Shown: positions 42,701-50,651, counted from the first letter of the stretch. The stretch is 64,000 nucleotides of DNA from Candidatus Fermentibacterota bacterium (GCA_002748705.1 PDSZ01000044.1:1-64000), one strand, 5' to 3'. Notes: generated from the sequence alone by a model not told the origin. Translations and numbers: made by a program.

Positions 42701-43293
42701 GACGCAATCCAACCTGATAATCTGGAAAGACTCTCTTCAGGAAAATGGCACCGTTCTGCCGCATCAACCAGAATGTCCATTGACTCTCTGGTCTGACCTT
42801 TATTAAAGGAGATTACTGACCAGGCAAGTATTCGGTCTATGCCTGCTCCAAGCTCTCTGCCCTTAACCCCGTTCAGTGCCTGCCAGCTGCTCTGAACAGA
42901 ATCTGCAAACCTGTTCACTGTAACCCGGTCTGTTCTTGACAGAAGATCAAAAAGACCGTTGAAATCCCTCTGGTGAAGCCTGCTTTTCCAGATAACCCTG
43001 AGAAGCTCAATAGATCTGGGAAACTGAGATTGTTTCTCTTCAAGAAGCCTGGTAACAGAGACTCGAAGATCTGAATGCTTTCTGATAACCTTCTCGCCTA
43101 TTCGCCCACCAAGGTCAGGGTGGCCGATATCCATAAGAAAAGGAACCAGTTTACCTGCCACCTCATGGTCTTCCAAAAGGTTATCAAGTTCTTCCTCAAT
43201 CATTACCGCCGCCTGGTCAACCATATCGCTGGAGGCCAGGTCCTGTATTTTTCTGAAGGTCCTCTGAGCCTTGGAACCAAAGATAAAAGCCAT
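39745..43293 (-). CDS. Giant alpha-solenoid (TPR-like) protein, 1182 residues
   Basis: A continuous array of short helix pairs with TPR/solenoid spacing from residue 10 to near the end (SRATISLARLMSHAGRVNEACLILESLV, AEAIFNSGEVENSGKLLERAM, GKPRDAEAIRRILADKHPEL). There is no signal peptide, membrane segment or catalytic motif. It is rich in Ala, Ser, Glu and Arg. The final dozen residues (NNNNLVMIEFSLL) are Asn-rich. The start is ATG 43293 with a Shine-Dalgarno inside the end of the upstream transglycosylase gene (gap five bases). It is probably a cytoplasmic scaffold or adaptor. Its position between the two murein hydrolase genes suggests it belongs to the same envelope process; the function is unknown. 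Confidence 0.85.
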   Translation of the reverse strand: MAFIFGSKAQRTFRKIQDLASSDMVDQAAVMIEEELDNLLEDHEVAGKLVPFLMDIGHPDLGGRIGEKVIRKHSDLRVSVTRLLEEKQSQFPRSIELLRVIWKSRLHQRDFNGLFDLLSRTDRVTVNRFADSVQSSWQALNGVKGRELGAGIDRILAWSVISFNKGQTRESMDILVDAAERCHFPEESLSRLSGWIASRTGGTDMEVNLRRVRILVAIGDRERAIAELPSLYEAEDNILSQAVSLVEKELVPGDTTSRATISLARLMSHAGRVNEACLILESLVDSGKGSNQLEQAVTGIVLHAQGSARVHLLQARLRLARGENTQALDSIERAFQCEDIADSPVVDICMSFIDSGVDRDGLITGKLGEFLVEQGSVSEAVQILVYSVSRDPEWVLEKLQALLKRDRSSAAVLTLVAVVLLVLSRVGEAAATLKHLASRKDIKSKQDIYSVLSYFDYLMEEHPELRRLRASCGSRGGADSGSASDWLELVLSGDKISEEGYLSIFDSGIIKNRAEDLLKSGFEPTTPVSNLLYAEAIFNSGEVENSGKLLERAMESPELVDRVTGIVSAMPFSVLSKIEPAETLSTLNRYGRGELVAKLLPLLAMRSVEPWMDQLASEVVLGTNERTVMFRLRYFIDSGRPGTGAAAVKGIDSGVPSIDRLVEGCSAAAAGDRDRATDALSQAADSESTAPLAKAVLSMLLEENKGTTLGTIALARADLNTGNATGARVTLMPVLDKIEVLNFLEEAVADLPASHELQGCLALARLYSGNPEGYREAAGTAAEGNSGVIKELVEKGARYSIAAGDSEGMIFAAELGGKYLEDFDPSELCIRALCLNPSLHQRIGLETSTDPVLVMLISLASENAESFKEETMPEWVSLPISIVSSARETWSAQNSTDALVELEKLAIQIDSSREIHLIRMALASSGLNRSSELLSDAEADSSLRKDFFELCSEKETAGAAMERLFPFGITAAEKTEVDLLTSMLVRCGAQDKLFDLAEMLLGSEDGKYREAASEIVEMFIPTAGEEGYLSVEQVVKLLIKAGRLSDAFFMARGNSELLQIVRAVRDEADASGKTPEGLIQSGKAAEAVSLAAKSGSPMRFGDILWKTGDRIAACGVWRKAWSSTGDPSYLVRMVHAMDSMGKPRDAEAIRRILADKHPELLHTTGKPINNNNNLVMIEFSLL

Positions 43294-43298
43294 GACAC

Positions 43299-44717
43299 CT
43301 ACTCCGGTTTTATTATGAGAATTTCGCCTATTGATAACGACGAGTTTTCTTTTCCGTTCAGCTCCTGAATTTGTTCAACTGAAACACCATAAGTAACTGC
43401 AAGCTGCCACATTGTGTCTCCGTGCCGAACCACATGAGTAACCTCTCCGTCAGACCCTCCGGATATTATCTGAACAGATTCGCTGCCCTCAAGAGGAGTA
43501 CCCCGAAGCATCAGCCTCTGCCCTGGATAAATCATAGTTGTTGTGCTGATGTCGTTCCAGGCTGCAACTTCTCTGGAAGAAACCCCTATGGAAGCTCCTA
43601 TACCGCCAAGTGTATCTCCGGAACGAACGGTATAAGCATAAAACCCTGCCCTCTGGGCAGCCTGGGTATTAACAGGCATTCTATCGCTTTCAGGAAGAAG
43701 CAGGAACTGCCCGGGAGCAGGCAACACAGAATTGTTAGCCTCCTTCAGGGCACCCTCGCTGATGCCCAGCGCGGAAGATATTGAGGCCCAAGTATCTCCT
43801 GCCCGCACAAGGTAGTCGGTACGGTTCACTGTCCATGCTGCCTGAAATACCACAGCAGCCCTGGATGAAGGTACTACCAGCTCCCAGTTTCTTCCTCCTG
43901 CAGGGGTTCTCTCCTTGAGAAAACTTCTGTTCCAGTCTGCAAGCAGTCCAGGGTCAATTCCGCTCTCAGCGGCAAGTATTCTCAAATCAAGACCAGGAGG
44001 CACAAGCACAACTGAAAGCTCAGGATTATCCTGCTCCCGTCCTCTGAGCGCATCAAGAGCAGCTGAAAACCTGGGAACGAAAACATCGGTTTCACCTGGA
44101 AGCTCTATCATTCCGTATTCTTTTCTTTCAGCATCAGCCAGAGCCCTCTGAACAACCCCTTCACCACAATTGTATGCAGCCAGCGCAAGGTGCCAGTCGC
44201 CAAAGTAGTTCCGAAGATAGGACAGGTAGTCTGAAGCTGTTCTGGTGGAAGAAGTCCAGGAGTATCTCTCGTCTACCTCTTCGGTCATATTCATGTGAAA
44301 ATGCCTTGCAGTACCACTCATGAACTGCCAGGGGCCTGCTGCGCCAACCCTGGAATAATCCCCTATGTAATAACTGCTTTCAACCCATGGCAGCGCGGCA
44401 AGATCAACAGGAAGCCCTTCACTCCTCAGAATCGCCTGCAGAAGGCAAATCATTCCCGACTCAGCTGGACAGGATTCAGGAGAGTATGGAAGGTCACTTA
44501 AATGGGGCGCGTGCAACGGAATCTGCCTTATGACCTGATCACCTGAAGAGCCTCTGAACAGTTCAATACTGCGGGAATTGATATCACTCATGATGCCACT
44601 GCCGGAGGCATTAGGCTGATTATCATTGTATGTTCCTGTATCAGTGTGTATCCTTGTGCCTGAGCAGCAGGAAAGGAGCAAGACAGAAATCAGTACTGTT
44701 AAACGGTACTGAACCAT
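43299..44717 (-). CDS. MltD-like lytic transglycosylase lipoprotein with three LysM domains
   Basis: A 472-residue protein from ATG 44717; the frame extends upstream to 44864 but only by running back over the divergent asd gene. The signal peptide ends LLLSC, a lipobox. The SLT-type catalytic part reads LAALPWVESSYYIGDYSRVGAAGPWQFM (Glu in VES), followed by LALAAYNCGEGVVQRAL. Three LysM units bind peptidoglycan at the C-terminus: YLVRAGDTWASISSALG, YTVRSGDTLGGIGASIG and HVVRHGDTMWQLAVTYG. It is the first gene of the four-gene cell-wall block. No Shine-Dalgarno is visible before this start, and only 18 bases separate it from the asd start, so promoters must lie within neighbouring coding sequence. 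Confidence 0.88.
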   Translation of the reverse strand: MVQYRLTVLISVLLLSCCSGTRIHTDTGTYNDNQPNASGSGIMSDINSRSIELFRGSSGDQVIRQIPLHAPHLSDLPYSPESCPAESGMICLLQAILRSEGLPVDLAALPWVESSYYIGDYSRVGAAGPWQFMSGTARHFHMNMTEEVDERYSWTSSTRTASDYLSYLRNYFGDWHLALAAYNCGEGVVQRALADAERKEYGMIELPGETDVFVPRFSAALDALRGREQDNPELSVVLVPPGLDLRILAAESGIDPGLLADWNRSFLKERTPAGGRNWELVVPSSRAAVVFQAAWTVNRTDYLVRAGDTWASISSALGISEGALKEANNSVLPAPGQFLLLPESDRMPVNTQAAQRAGFYAYTVRSGDTLGGIGASIGVSSREVAAWNDISTTTMIYPGQRLMLRGTPLEGSESVQIISGGSDGEVTHVVRHGDTMWQLAVTYGVSVEQIQELNGKENSSLSIGEILIIKPE

Positions 44718-44735
44718 GCGAAAGGATATTTTCGA

Positions 44736-45686
44736 ATGAAAGTCGGAATAGTCGGAGCAACAGGGCTCGTTGGACAGGCAATGCTTGCAGTTCTTCAGGA
44801 GAGTTCCCTTTCTGTTCAGTCGATAAAGCTCTTTGCCTCCGCAGACAGCGCAGGTAAAACACATATTTTCAGGACTTCTGACCTTACTGTTGAAATAATA
44901 AAAAAAGAAGCTTTGGAAAAGGGGATGTTTATACTTGGAGCCACTTCCTCTTCAATCGCTTCTGAATGGGTGCCTTTGGCGCTGGAAGCTGGTGCTGTGG
45001 TTATAGATAACTCATCAGCCCACAGAATGGATCCCGATGTTCCTCTTGTTGTGCCTCAGGTAAACCCTGAAAGTATTACCGATAAGAGCAGACTTATAGC
45101 CAATCCTAACTGCTCCACCATACAGCTGGTAATGTCTCTGAAACCCCTTATGGATCTGGCACGGTTCAAATGGGTTTCTGTTTCCACATACCAATCTGTT
45201 TCCGGCGCAGGCCGAAAAGGCCTCTCAATGCTTGAAAAGGGTGAACTTAACGGGCCGAAACCTGGAGCCGTTCACAGAAACATTCTCTGCGAAATAGGTG
45301 AACCGGAGATATCAGGATACACAGAAGAGGAACTGAAGCTCCAGAGGGAGACTGTGAAGATACTTGAAGCAGATTTTCCTGTATATCCAGCCTGCGCCCG
45401 TGTTCCAGTTGCAGTGGGCCACACTGAATCTGTCACTGTCAGGATGGAAAAGCCTGTTCCTGCCACTCTGGCAGCAGAGGCAATGAAAGACTTCAATGGG
45501 CTGAAGGTGGTAGAGAGAGGCTTTGAACCGCTTCTGGCTCAGAATACTGATGAAACTTTCGTAGGCAGAATAAGGAATCATCCAGGGGACAGAAGTATTC
45601 TTCAGTTCTGGGTCACAGCCGACAATGTGAGAAAGGGCGCCGCACTGAATGCTGTACAGATACTTGAAATGATGGCAGAAAGATAA
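44736..45686 (+). CDS. asd: Aspartate-semialdehyde dehydrogenase
   Basis: Converts aspartyl phosphate to aspartate semialdehyde on the path to lysine, meso-diaminopimelate, threonine and methionine. The 316-residue protein has GATGLVGQAM (NADP loop), DNSSAHRMDPDVPLVVPQVN, NPNCSTIQLV with the catalytic Cys, and the later PAC-x-RVPVAVGHTESV block containing the active-site His. It is slightly short for the family (usually about 330-340). ATG 44736 has AAAGGA about nine bases upstream. A bidirectional terminator overlaps its stop. Its diaminopimelate product feeds peptidoglycan synthesis, a loose thematic tie to the divergent murein hydrolase genes. Confidence 0.95.
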   Translation: MKVGIVGATGLVGQAMLAVLQESSLSVQSIKLFASADSAGKTHIFRTSDLTVEIIKKEALEKGMFILGATSSSIASEWVPLALEAGAVVIDNSSAHRMDPDVPLVVPQVNPESITDKSRLIANPNCSTIQLVMSLKPLMDLARFKWVSVSTYQSVSGAGRKGLSMLEKGELNGPKPGAVHRNILCEIGEPEISGYTEEELKLQRETVKILEADFPVYPACARVPVAVGHTESVTVRMEKPVPATLAAEAMKDFNGLKVVERGFEPLLAQNTDETFVGRIRNHPGDRSILQFWVTADNVRKGAALNAVQILEMMAER

Positions 45687-45713
45687 AAGCTTCGGAAAAA
45701 CCAAAGCTTTTAT
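45683..45713. terminator. Bidirectional intrinsic terminator
   Basis: ATAAAAGCTT (45683-45692) and AAGCTTTTAT (45704-45713) are exact complements, with an extra GG/CC pair around an AAAAA loop. AT-rich stem edges supply a T-run on both strands. It overlaps the asd stop and serves the convergent 45743 gene. Confidence 0.8.
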
Positions 45714-45742
45714 CTTTGCTGATAAATTAAACCACAGAAAGA

Positions 45743-46417
45743 CTAAAGATCCAAATCGTCGTCCACATCCAGAAGATCGAAGTCGTCGTCAAGATTTTCA
45801 TCTGTATCCAGTGATTCGCCGCACTCCTCGCAGAAAAGCTTCTGAGGAGGATTGACATGGCCACATGAAGAACATGCAACTGTAACATCGTTATTGCTAT
45901 CAAGAGAGATGTCATCCTCAAGATCAAGTTCTTCAAGGCTTTCCTGATAATCATCGGTCTCAGGAATGACAGATGCCTTTCCGGCTGTGGCTTCTTCAAC
46001 ATCCATGAGAACTTTCTTCAGTTCCCCGAGCTCACTTCTGATGTCATCAAGATCATGGGCTGTAGTATTCCTTGCGCTTGTGGCGTCTTTGAGATTCTTC
46101 TGAAAGCTCTGATCGTTCTCATCATGCTCCCTGAGCTTTGCCCTGATCTGAAGTTCCTCGACCATATCAGATTCGCTCTGGTGCTTCTGTTCAAGTTCGT
46201 TGATCTTCGAAGTGAGATCGTTCACCTTGCCCTCTAGAGAACCTTTTTCCGAACCGAGGTTGCTGAGAACACCATTAAGCTGACCGTCGTAGTCGGCTTT
46301 GATCCTGGAGTAAACCCTCTGGTTTGTCTCCTCCTTCATGGCCTCAAGATTTGACAGCCTTTCAGCAAGCTCGGTTCTTTTAGCCAGAAGATTCTGGATC
46401 TTCTTCTCTAGTGCCAT
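45743..46417 (-). CDS. Coiled-coil protein with a zinc ribbon and acidic tail
   Basis: A 224-residue protein with ATG 46417 behind GGAGGGG. Residues 1-125 are a long coiled coil (ALEKKIQNLLAKRTELAERL, GSLEGKVNDLTSKINELEQK). A short acidic linker leads to a four-cysteine zinc ribbon, CSSCGHVNPPQKLFCEECG (about residues 181-199), followed by a tail made almost only of Asp, Glu and Leu. This architecture recalls bacterial proteins annotated 'zinc ribbon domain-containing' without function. It is separated from holA by 62 bases on the same strand. A nucleic-acid or protein adaptor role is a guess. Confidence 0.78.
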   Translation of the reverse strand: MALEKKIQNLLAKRTELAERLSNLEAMKEETNQRVYSRIKADYDGQLNGVLSNLGSEKGSLEGKVNDLTSKINELEQKHQSESDMVEELQIRAKLREHDENDQSFQKNLKDATSARNTTAHDLDDIRSELGELKKVLMDVEEATAGKASVIPETDDYQESLEELDLEDDISLDSNNDVTVACSSCGHVNPPQKLFCEECGESLDTDENLDDDFDLLDVDDDLDL

Positions 46418-46479
46418 TACCCCTCCATTCCAAAGAAATCACATGTAGTATTCTCGTCACATTAGGATATTTTTCTTCA

Positions 46480-47469
46480 TTATTTATCTTTTGTCAAGGC
46501 AACCACTACTGAACCGATTGAAACGAGAGGATCCCCTCCTCTTTTTAACTGGTAATCAGCTGAAGCGAAAGTATCTAGAACCAAGGCATTTGCGTGTGAT
46601 CTCCAGGTATATGCCAACCGCTCCACCGATTTCCATCTGAATTGTGTTATTCCAAGCTTTTTCGCAGTCGCCGGGCCTGAGTTACCATTTTTCAGCATTT
46701 CTGACGCAGAAGCAACCTGATACCACTGGGAGTAAAGCAAAGCAAGGAGCCTTACAGGCTCTTCTCCTGAGCGCAGAAGAATTGCCAGAGATGTCATTGC
46801 TCCTGATCTGTCACCTGAGAGCGCAGCTTTACAGAACTCAAAAGCTGTTGTCTCCTGATCTCCCTTTACAGCCTTATACACGCCAGCTGATGAAGCCCTG
46901 ACCCCCTTGCCGTGAAAGAGCGCAACTCTGGTAACCACATCGGCAAGCCTTTCCAGTTTGCCGGATGCTATTTCTTCTGCTGCTGCGCTGCCATCTTTTG
47001 TAAAGGTTATCCCCTCCTCTTCCGCGAATCTTCTGGTCCAAAGCCACATACGGCTGGGAAAAGGTTCCCAGCAGGTGAATGAAACTCCATGAGACTCAAG
47101 AGCCCTTATGAACTTGTTGGAAGGCTTCCTCCCTTCGGTTCTGGCAAACAGTATGTTCTCTGTACCTTTCTCAAGTACCTGAATAAGGTCGTTTCTGGAA
47201 GAATTGGGAATTTTGTCAACACTGCTGATTATGATCAGCTTACCGGAACTGAACAGCGACCCTTCACTGAAAAGAGAAAGAAGACTCAGCTCTGGCAGAT
47301 CACCTGGGGAAATATGAACAGTTTCGTATCCAAGGGCTTTCGTTCGGGTTCTGAGACGATCAAGCAATATTGAAGACTGGCAGTACTCATCTCCTGATAT
47401 GAGGAAGACACTTCCAGGCTCTGCAGAATCAACTCTCTTTTCCACATCTTCAAAGGTTTTCACAATCAA
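46480..47469 (-). CDS. holA: DNA polymerase III delta subunit
   Basis: Clamp-loader subunit that opens the beta clamp. I chose TTG 47469 (GGAG nine bases upstream), giving 329 residues; the frame extends to 47610 but only over the divergent gene. The N-terminal domain opens with FLISGDEYCQSSILLDRL, the delta equivalent of the walker-less ATPase fold, followed by LIIISSVDKIPNSSRNDLIQVL. The C-terminal collar shows ALSGDRSGAMTSLAILLRSGEEPVRLLALLYSQWYQV, a typical HolA stretch, and ends at VVVALTKDK. Sequence divergence is high, as usual in HolA. Its start region is 85 bases from the divergent PpiD-like gene. Confidence 0.85.
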   Translation of the reverse strand: MIVKTFEDVEKRVDSAEPGSVFLISGDEYCQSSILLDRLRTRTKALGYETVHISPGDLPELSLLSLFSEGSLFSSGKLIIISSVDKIPNSSRNDLIQVLEKGTENILFARTEGRKPSNKFIRALESHGVSFTCWEPFPSRMWLWTRRFAEEEGITFTKDGSAAAEEIASGKLERLADVVTRVALFHGKGVRASSAGVYKAVKGDQETTAFEFCKAALSGDRSGAMTSLAILLRSGEEPVRLLALLYSQWYQVASASEMLKNGNSGPATAKKLGITQFRWKSVERLAYTWRSHANALVLDTFASADYQLKRGGDPLVSIGSVVVALTKDK

Positions 47470-47554
47470 TGCCGTACACTCCAGTGCTATTGCCCCTGCA
47501 CTACTGTTTTGCTTATTTTCCAGCCTTAAAAAATAAACACGGGGGTACTGTATA

Positions 47555-49405
47555 ATGCTAACCTGGTTCAGAGACAATGCAAAGATATTCCTCATAGCCA
47601 TCGTTGTCATCTTCGTTGGTATGATATTTCTTGAATGGGGCCGCGGAGGTCTTCAGAAGGTTGAAGCTGACAAGCTCACCGTTGGTATGGTAAACGGTAA
47701 GGGGCTTGAACCTTCTGCCTATGATGCAGCGAGACAGGAAGTCTATGCAGGAATGGAAAACCAGATGGTCAGCATGGGATATCCCAATGCTGAGAGCCAG
47801 CTTACACTTCTTCATAATGACATAAACGATGCCGCTTTTGATCTGCTGATAGACAGAACTCTTCAGGATGAGTTTCTGAAGCAGCTTGACTGGGAACCTG
47901 TAAACATGGAAATGGCTGAAGAGCTGCTGAAAACTCAGCTGGTTCTCATGGGTGTTCAGGATACTGATGCATACCTGAATGAATACCGTAACGATCCAAA
48001 TTACAGCATGACTCTGTATCAGGTAACAGCCCAGGCAGACAGATCAGTGTTCAGTTCAGCTGTATCTCTTCAGAACATGATTTCCAGAGATGAACTGGAT
48101 TTCCTGCTGAGAGATGCCATGACAACGGTTACTGCGAAGTACATCCCCTTCAGAGCATCACCTGCAATTCCGTCTGACCAGGAACTGGAAACCTTCTACG
48201 AAGAGAATACAGAACTTTTTGAGAGAGCCGGCGGTTCCCGAATCCGCTATGCCACATACATGATTCATCCCGGTGAAGAAGATCTGGAAGTATCCAGTTC
48301 CATGGTTGACTCTCTGGCACTTGCAGGAGCAGGCAACTCTGATACTCTGAGGCTTACCAGGGCTCAGCTTGAAACTGTCACAGGCTGGAGCGTGGAAATG
48401 GAAACCGGTGAGCTTTCGCAACCCTTCCAGGCACCTTCAATGGCACAGAACGGCCTGCAGGCATTCCACTCCATTGAACTGCTTTCAGTTACTGAATTTC
48501 CTGAAGATACCACCGGCGGCCTTGATACACTGGACATAGTTCACTGGGAAGTACCGGTATTTCCAGGCCGTAACACTGTCCGTCAGTCATTCTGGGATCT
48601 TGAGGAAAAGGCCGAGTCACTACTTGCAATGCAGATACCGGTCCAGACAGACTATCAGCTTGTTGACTATGGAGAAATCCTTGTTGATACAAAAACAATA
48701 CCCTCAATGGAAATACCCCAGTCTCTCATATCCTTTGCAACAGACAGCATATGGATAGACAGCATCGGACCTGTCTTCTACATACCAAGCTTCTCAGGCA
48801 GCTACCCTGCTCTGATGGTTGCCAGAAAACTTGAAGAGGTTCCTGAAGGTATAGCCACCCTTGAAGAAGTGATGGAAAACAGTACTCTTCTCATGGAGTA
48901 CTACACAGACCTTCAGAGCAGGCAGTCACTTGAAATGGCTGAACAGGCCCTGGAAGATATTACTGCTTCAGGAATGAACCTTACAGCCTGGGCAGAAGCT
49001 GACTCAATGGAGGTTTACGATTCCCAGCAGTTCAGTCCTGCATCAGTAAGACAGTGGGCAGAATCAGAAGAAGCTGCATACAGAGGCATTCTCGGCAGTG
49101 CCCAGTTCGCAGATGCAGCGCTTTATTCAGATATGTACACAGTGATAGGCCCTTTCAGCAGCAACGGTGTCTCCTACCTTGCAGAAATTGTCACCAGAAC
49201 CGAACCGCAACTTCCGGAAAATCTCTCGCAGCTTGCAGGTTTCTATCTTTCCATGCAGGGAAGCTACAACACTTCGTTCACAACCAGACTCATGGACGGT
49301 CTGAAAGAGAACTCGGAAATAGTTGATTCAAGAGAGAGCTACTACAACACCCTTGATTCCCTGAGGGCTGAATACGCAGCCAGGCAGGAAGCTCAGGAAC
49401 AGTAA
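47555..49405 (+). CDS. PpiD/SurA-like membrane-anchored periplasmic folding factor
   Basis: A 616-residue protein with GGGGGT nine bases before ATG 47555. A single N-terminal membrane anchor (IFLIAIVVIFVGMIFLEWG) is followed by a SurA-N-type helical domain (VNGKGLEPSAYDAARQEVYAG, DAAFDLLIDRTLQDEFLKQL), as in PpiD. A parvulin domain is expected next, but the region from 190 to 420 shows only a weak version (RIRYATYMIHPG, then a beta-rich stretch) and lacks the usual RARHIL and GGDLGW motifs. The C-terminal part is helical and acidic. It is probably a chaperone for outer-membrane proteins at the inner membrane, without demonstrable isomerase activity. A terminator follows its stop. Confidence 0.75.
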   Translation: MLTWFRDNAKIFLIAIVVIFVGMIFLEWGRGGLQKVEADKLTVGMVNGKGLEPSAYDAARQEVYAGMENQMVSMGYPNAESQLTLLHNDINDAAFDLLIDRTLQDEFLKQLDWEPVNMEMAEELLKTQLVLMGVQDTDAYLNEYRNDPNYSMTLYQVTAQADRSVFSSAVSLQNMISRDELDFLLRDAMTTVTAKYIPFRASPAIPSDQELETFYEENTELFERAGGSRIRYATYMIHPGEEDLEVSSSMVDSLALAGAGNSDTLRLTRAQLETVTGWSVEMETGELSQPFQAPSMAQNGLQAFHSIELLSVTEFPEDTTGGLDTLDIVHWEVPVFPGRNTVRQSFWDLEEKAESLLAMQIPVQTDYQLVDYGEILVDTKTIPSMEIPQSLISFATDSIWIDSIGPVFYIPSFSGSYPALMVARKLEEVPEGIATLEEVMENSTLLMEYYTDLQSRQSLEMAEQALEDITASGMNLTAWAEADSMEVYDSQQFSPASVRQWAESEEAAYRGILGSAQFADAALYSDMYTVIGPFSSNGVSYLAEIVTRTEPQLPENLSQLAGFYLSMQGSYNTSFTTRLMDGLKENSEIVDSRESYYNTLDSLRAEYAARQEAQEQ

Positions 49406-49420
49406 AACTGCAAGATAGTA

Positions 49421-49455
49421 AAAAAGGTCCTGTGAAAACTCATGGGACCTTTATA
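49421..49455 (+). terminator. Intrinsic terminator after the PpiD-like gene
   Basis: AAAGGTCC (49423-49430) pairs with GGACCTTT (49445-49452), with wobble pairs extending the stem. The descending arm ends in a short T-run then ATAAA. Confidence 0.7.
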
Positions 49456-49604
49456 AATAAGTCAGAGTGTTTTTGTCTGCCGGTATACTTTTCTATTAAC
49501 TCGATAAAACACTGAAGAAGTAAGCAAATGGCAGCAAAAACAAGGTTGACTTTTGACACCTCATTCTGATATCGTTGAAAAGTATTATTGTGGAACTGTA
49601 ATTA

Positions 49605-50651
49605 ATGACCAGTTTAGAAGTTCTTGCAATGGTGTTATGCACGATTTCCTGCAGCAGTTATGAAGATAAGCCCTCTGTAATACTTATAATAATTGATACT
49701 TTGAGAGCAGATCATCTCTCATGCTATGGATACGAAAGAATTACTTCGCCAGTATTGGACAGCCTTGCAGCAACAGGAACCATTTGGGCCAATGCTAATT
49801 CCAATGCTTCATGGACACTTCCGGCTACAGCCAGTATCTGGACAGGTGTAGCCCCAAAATCCCACGGCGTTACAATGAGTCTCGCCACAGGAAATGTATT
49901 TGGTATCAGCCCGGAAACTCCTGTGCTGCCAATGGCGATGAAATCCAACGGATATCAGACAGCAGGTTTTTTCAATGTTTATCTTTTCAGCCCATATTTC
50001 GGATTTCATAAAGGTTTTGATAGATATGACTGCACAGAAAAAGGACACGACCGTGCGGAAGAGACTGTAGATATGGCTATTCAATGGCTGGAGGAGATTG
50101 ATCACGAAAAACCCTTCTTCCTCACTGTACATCTGTTTGATGTTCATGCTCCATACGATCCGCCAGCTCCTTTCAATACTCTTTTCTGCAACGATGAAAC
50201 TGACGGAAAATCATATTGGGATATTTCTGAGAATGGAGATATTCTCCACCCTGAGCAACTGGAACACCTTATGGGCCTTTATGATGGAGAGATTGCACAG
50301 GTTGACTCTGAACTGGGAAGACTGTTCAGAACAGTAAGGGACCTTGAGCTGGATCAAAAGACCTTGATAATAGTTACAGCGGATCATGGCGAGGAATTTC
50401 TGGAACATGGCTATGTGGGACATGGAAAAAATCTTTTTCAGGAAACAGTGCATATCCCTCTGATAACATCAGGGACTGAAGTGGCTGCCGGAGCCGTTAG
50501 ACACGAAACTGTAGCTCAGTTTGATATTTTTCCATCTATCCTCTCATACTGTGCTTGTCTTACAGACAACAGATTTGATGGAATATCTTTTTTCAGCGAA
50601 AGTCTGCCTGAAAACAGATTCATCCCTGCAAGTGAGATAAATAGGGCTTGA
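49605..50651 (+). CDS. Sulfatase-fold (alkaline phosphatase superfamily) lipoprotein
   Basis: A 348-residue product with a short signal and lipobox-like TISC. The fold's metal site is present: VILIIIDTLRADHLSCYGY (Asp31), NASWTLPATASIWTGVAPKSHG, DVHAPYDPP, and VTADHGEEFLEHGYVGHGKNL. The sulfatase signature C/S-x-P-x-R is T71-L-P-A-T75 here. The formylglycine Cys/Ser is Thr and the Arg is absent, as in the WTLPSH subgroup of sulfatase-like hydrolases and transferases. Phosphodiester or phosphonate chemistry with a Thr nucleophile is thus more plausible than sulfatase activity. The stop codon in use belongs to the insertion sequence that follows. Before insertion the frame would have ended at the same place (next codon TAA), so the protein is essentially intact. 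Confidence 0.85.
   Translation: MTSLEVLAMVLCTISCSSYEDKPSVILIIIDTLRADHLSCYGYERITSPVLDSLAATGTIWANANSNASWTLPATASIWTGVAPKSHGVTMSLATGNVFGISPETPVLPMAMKSNGYQTAGFFNVYLFSPYFGFHKGFDRYDCTEKGHDRAEETVDMAIQWLEEIDHEKPFFLTVHLFDVHAPYDPPAPFNTLFCNDETDGKSYWDISENGDILHPEQLEHLMGLYDGEIAQVDSELGRLFRTVRDLELDQKTLIIVTADHGEEFLEHGYVGHGKNLFQETVHIPLITSGTEVAAGAVRHETVAQFDIFPSILSYCACLTDNRFDGISFFSESLPENRFIPASEINRA

Noticed and set aside
44718..44864. N-terminal extension of the LysM transglycosylase with many cysteines
   Set aside because: It is the antisense of the asd start; the lipobox signal from ATG 44717 is a far better N-terminus.
45312..45704. 130-codon minus-strand frame over asd
   Set aside because: Antisense shadow of a clear enzyme gene.
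47470..47610. N-terminal extension of HolA
   Set aside because: It runs antisense over the start of the PpiD-like gene and lacks a ribosome site; HolA family length fits the TTG at 47469.
49605..50651. Sulfatase-fold gene truncated by the insertion sequence
   Set aside because: Reconstruction of the empty site puts a stop codon at the same place, so the gene was not shortened.
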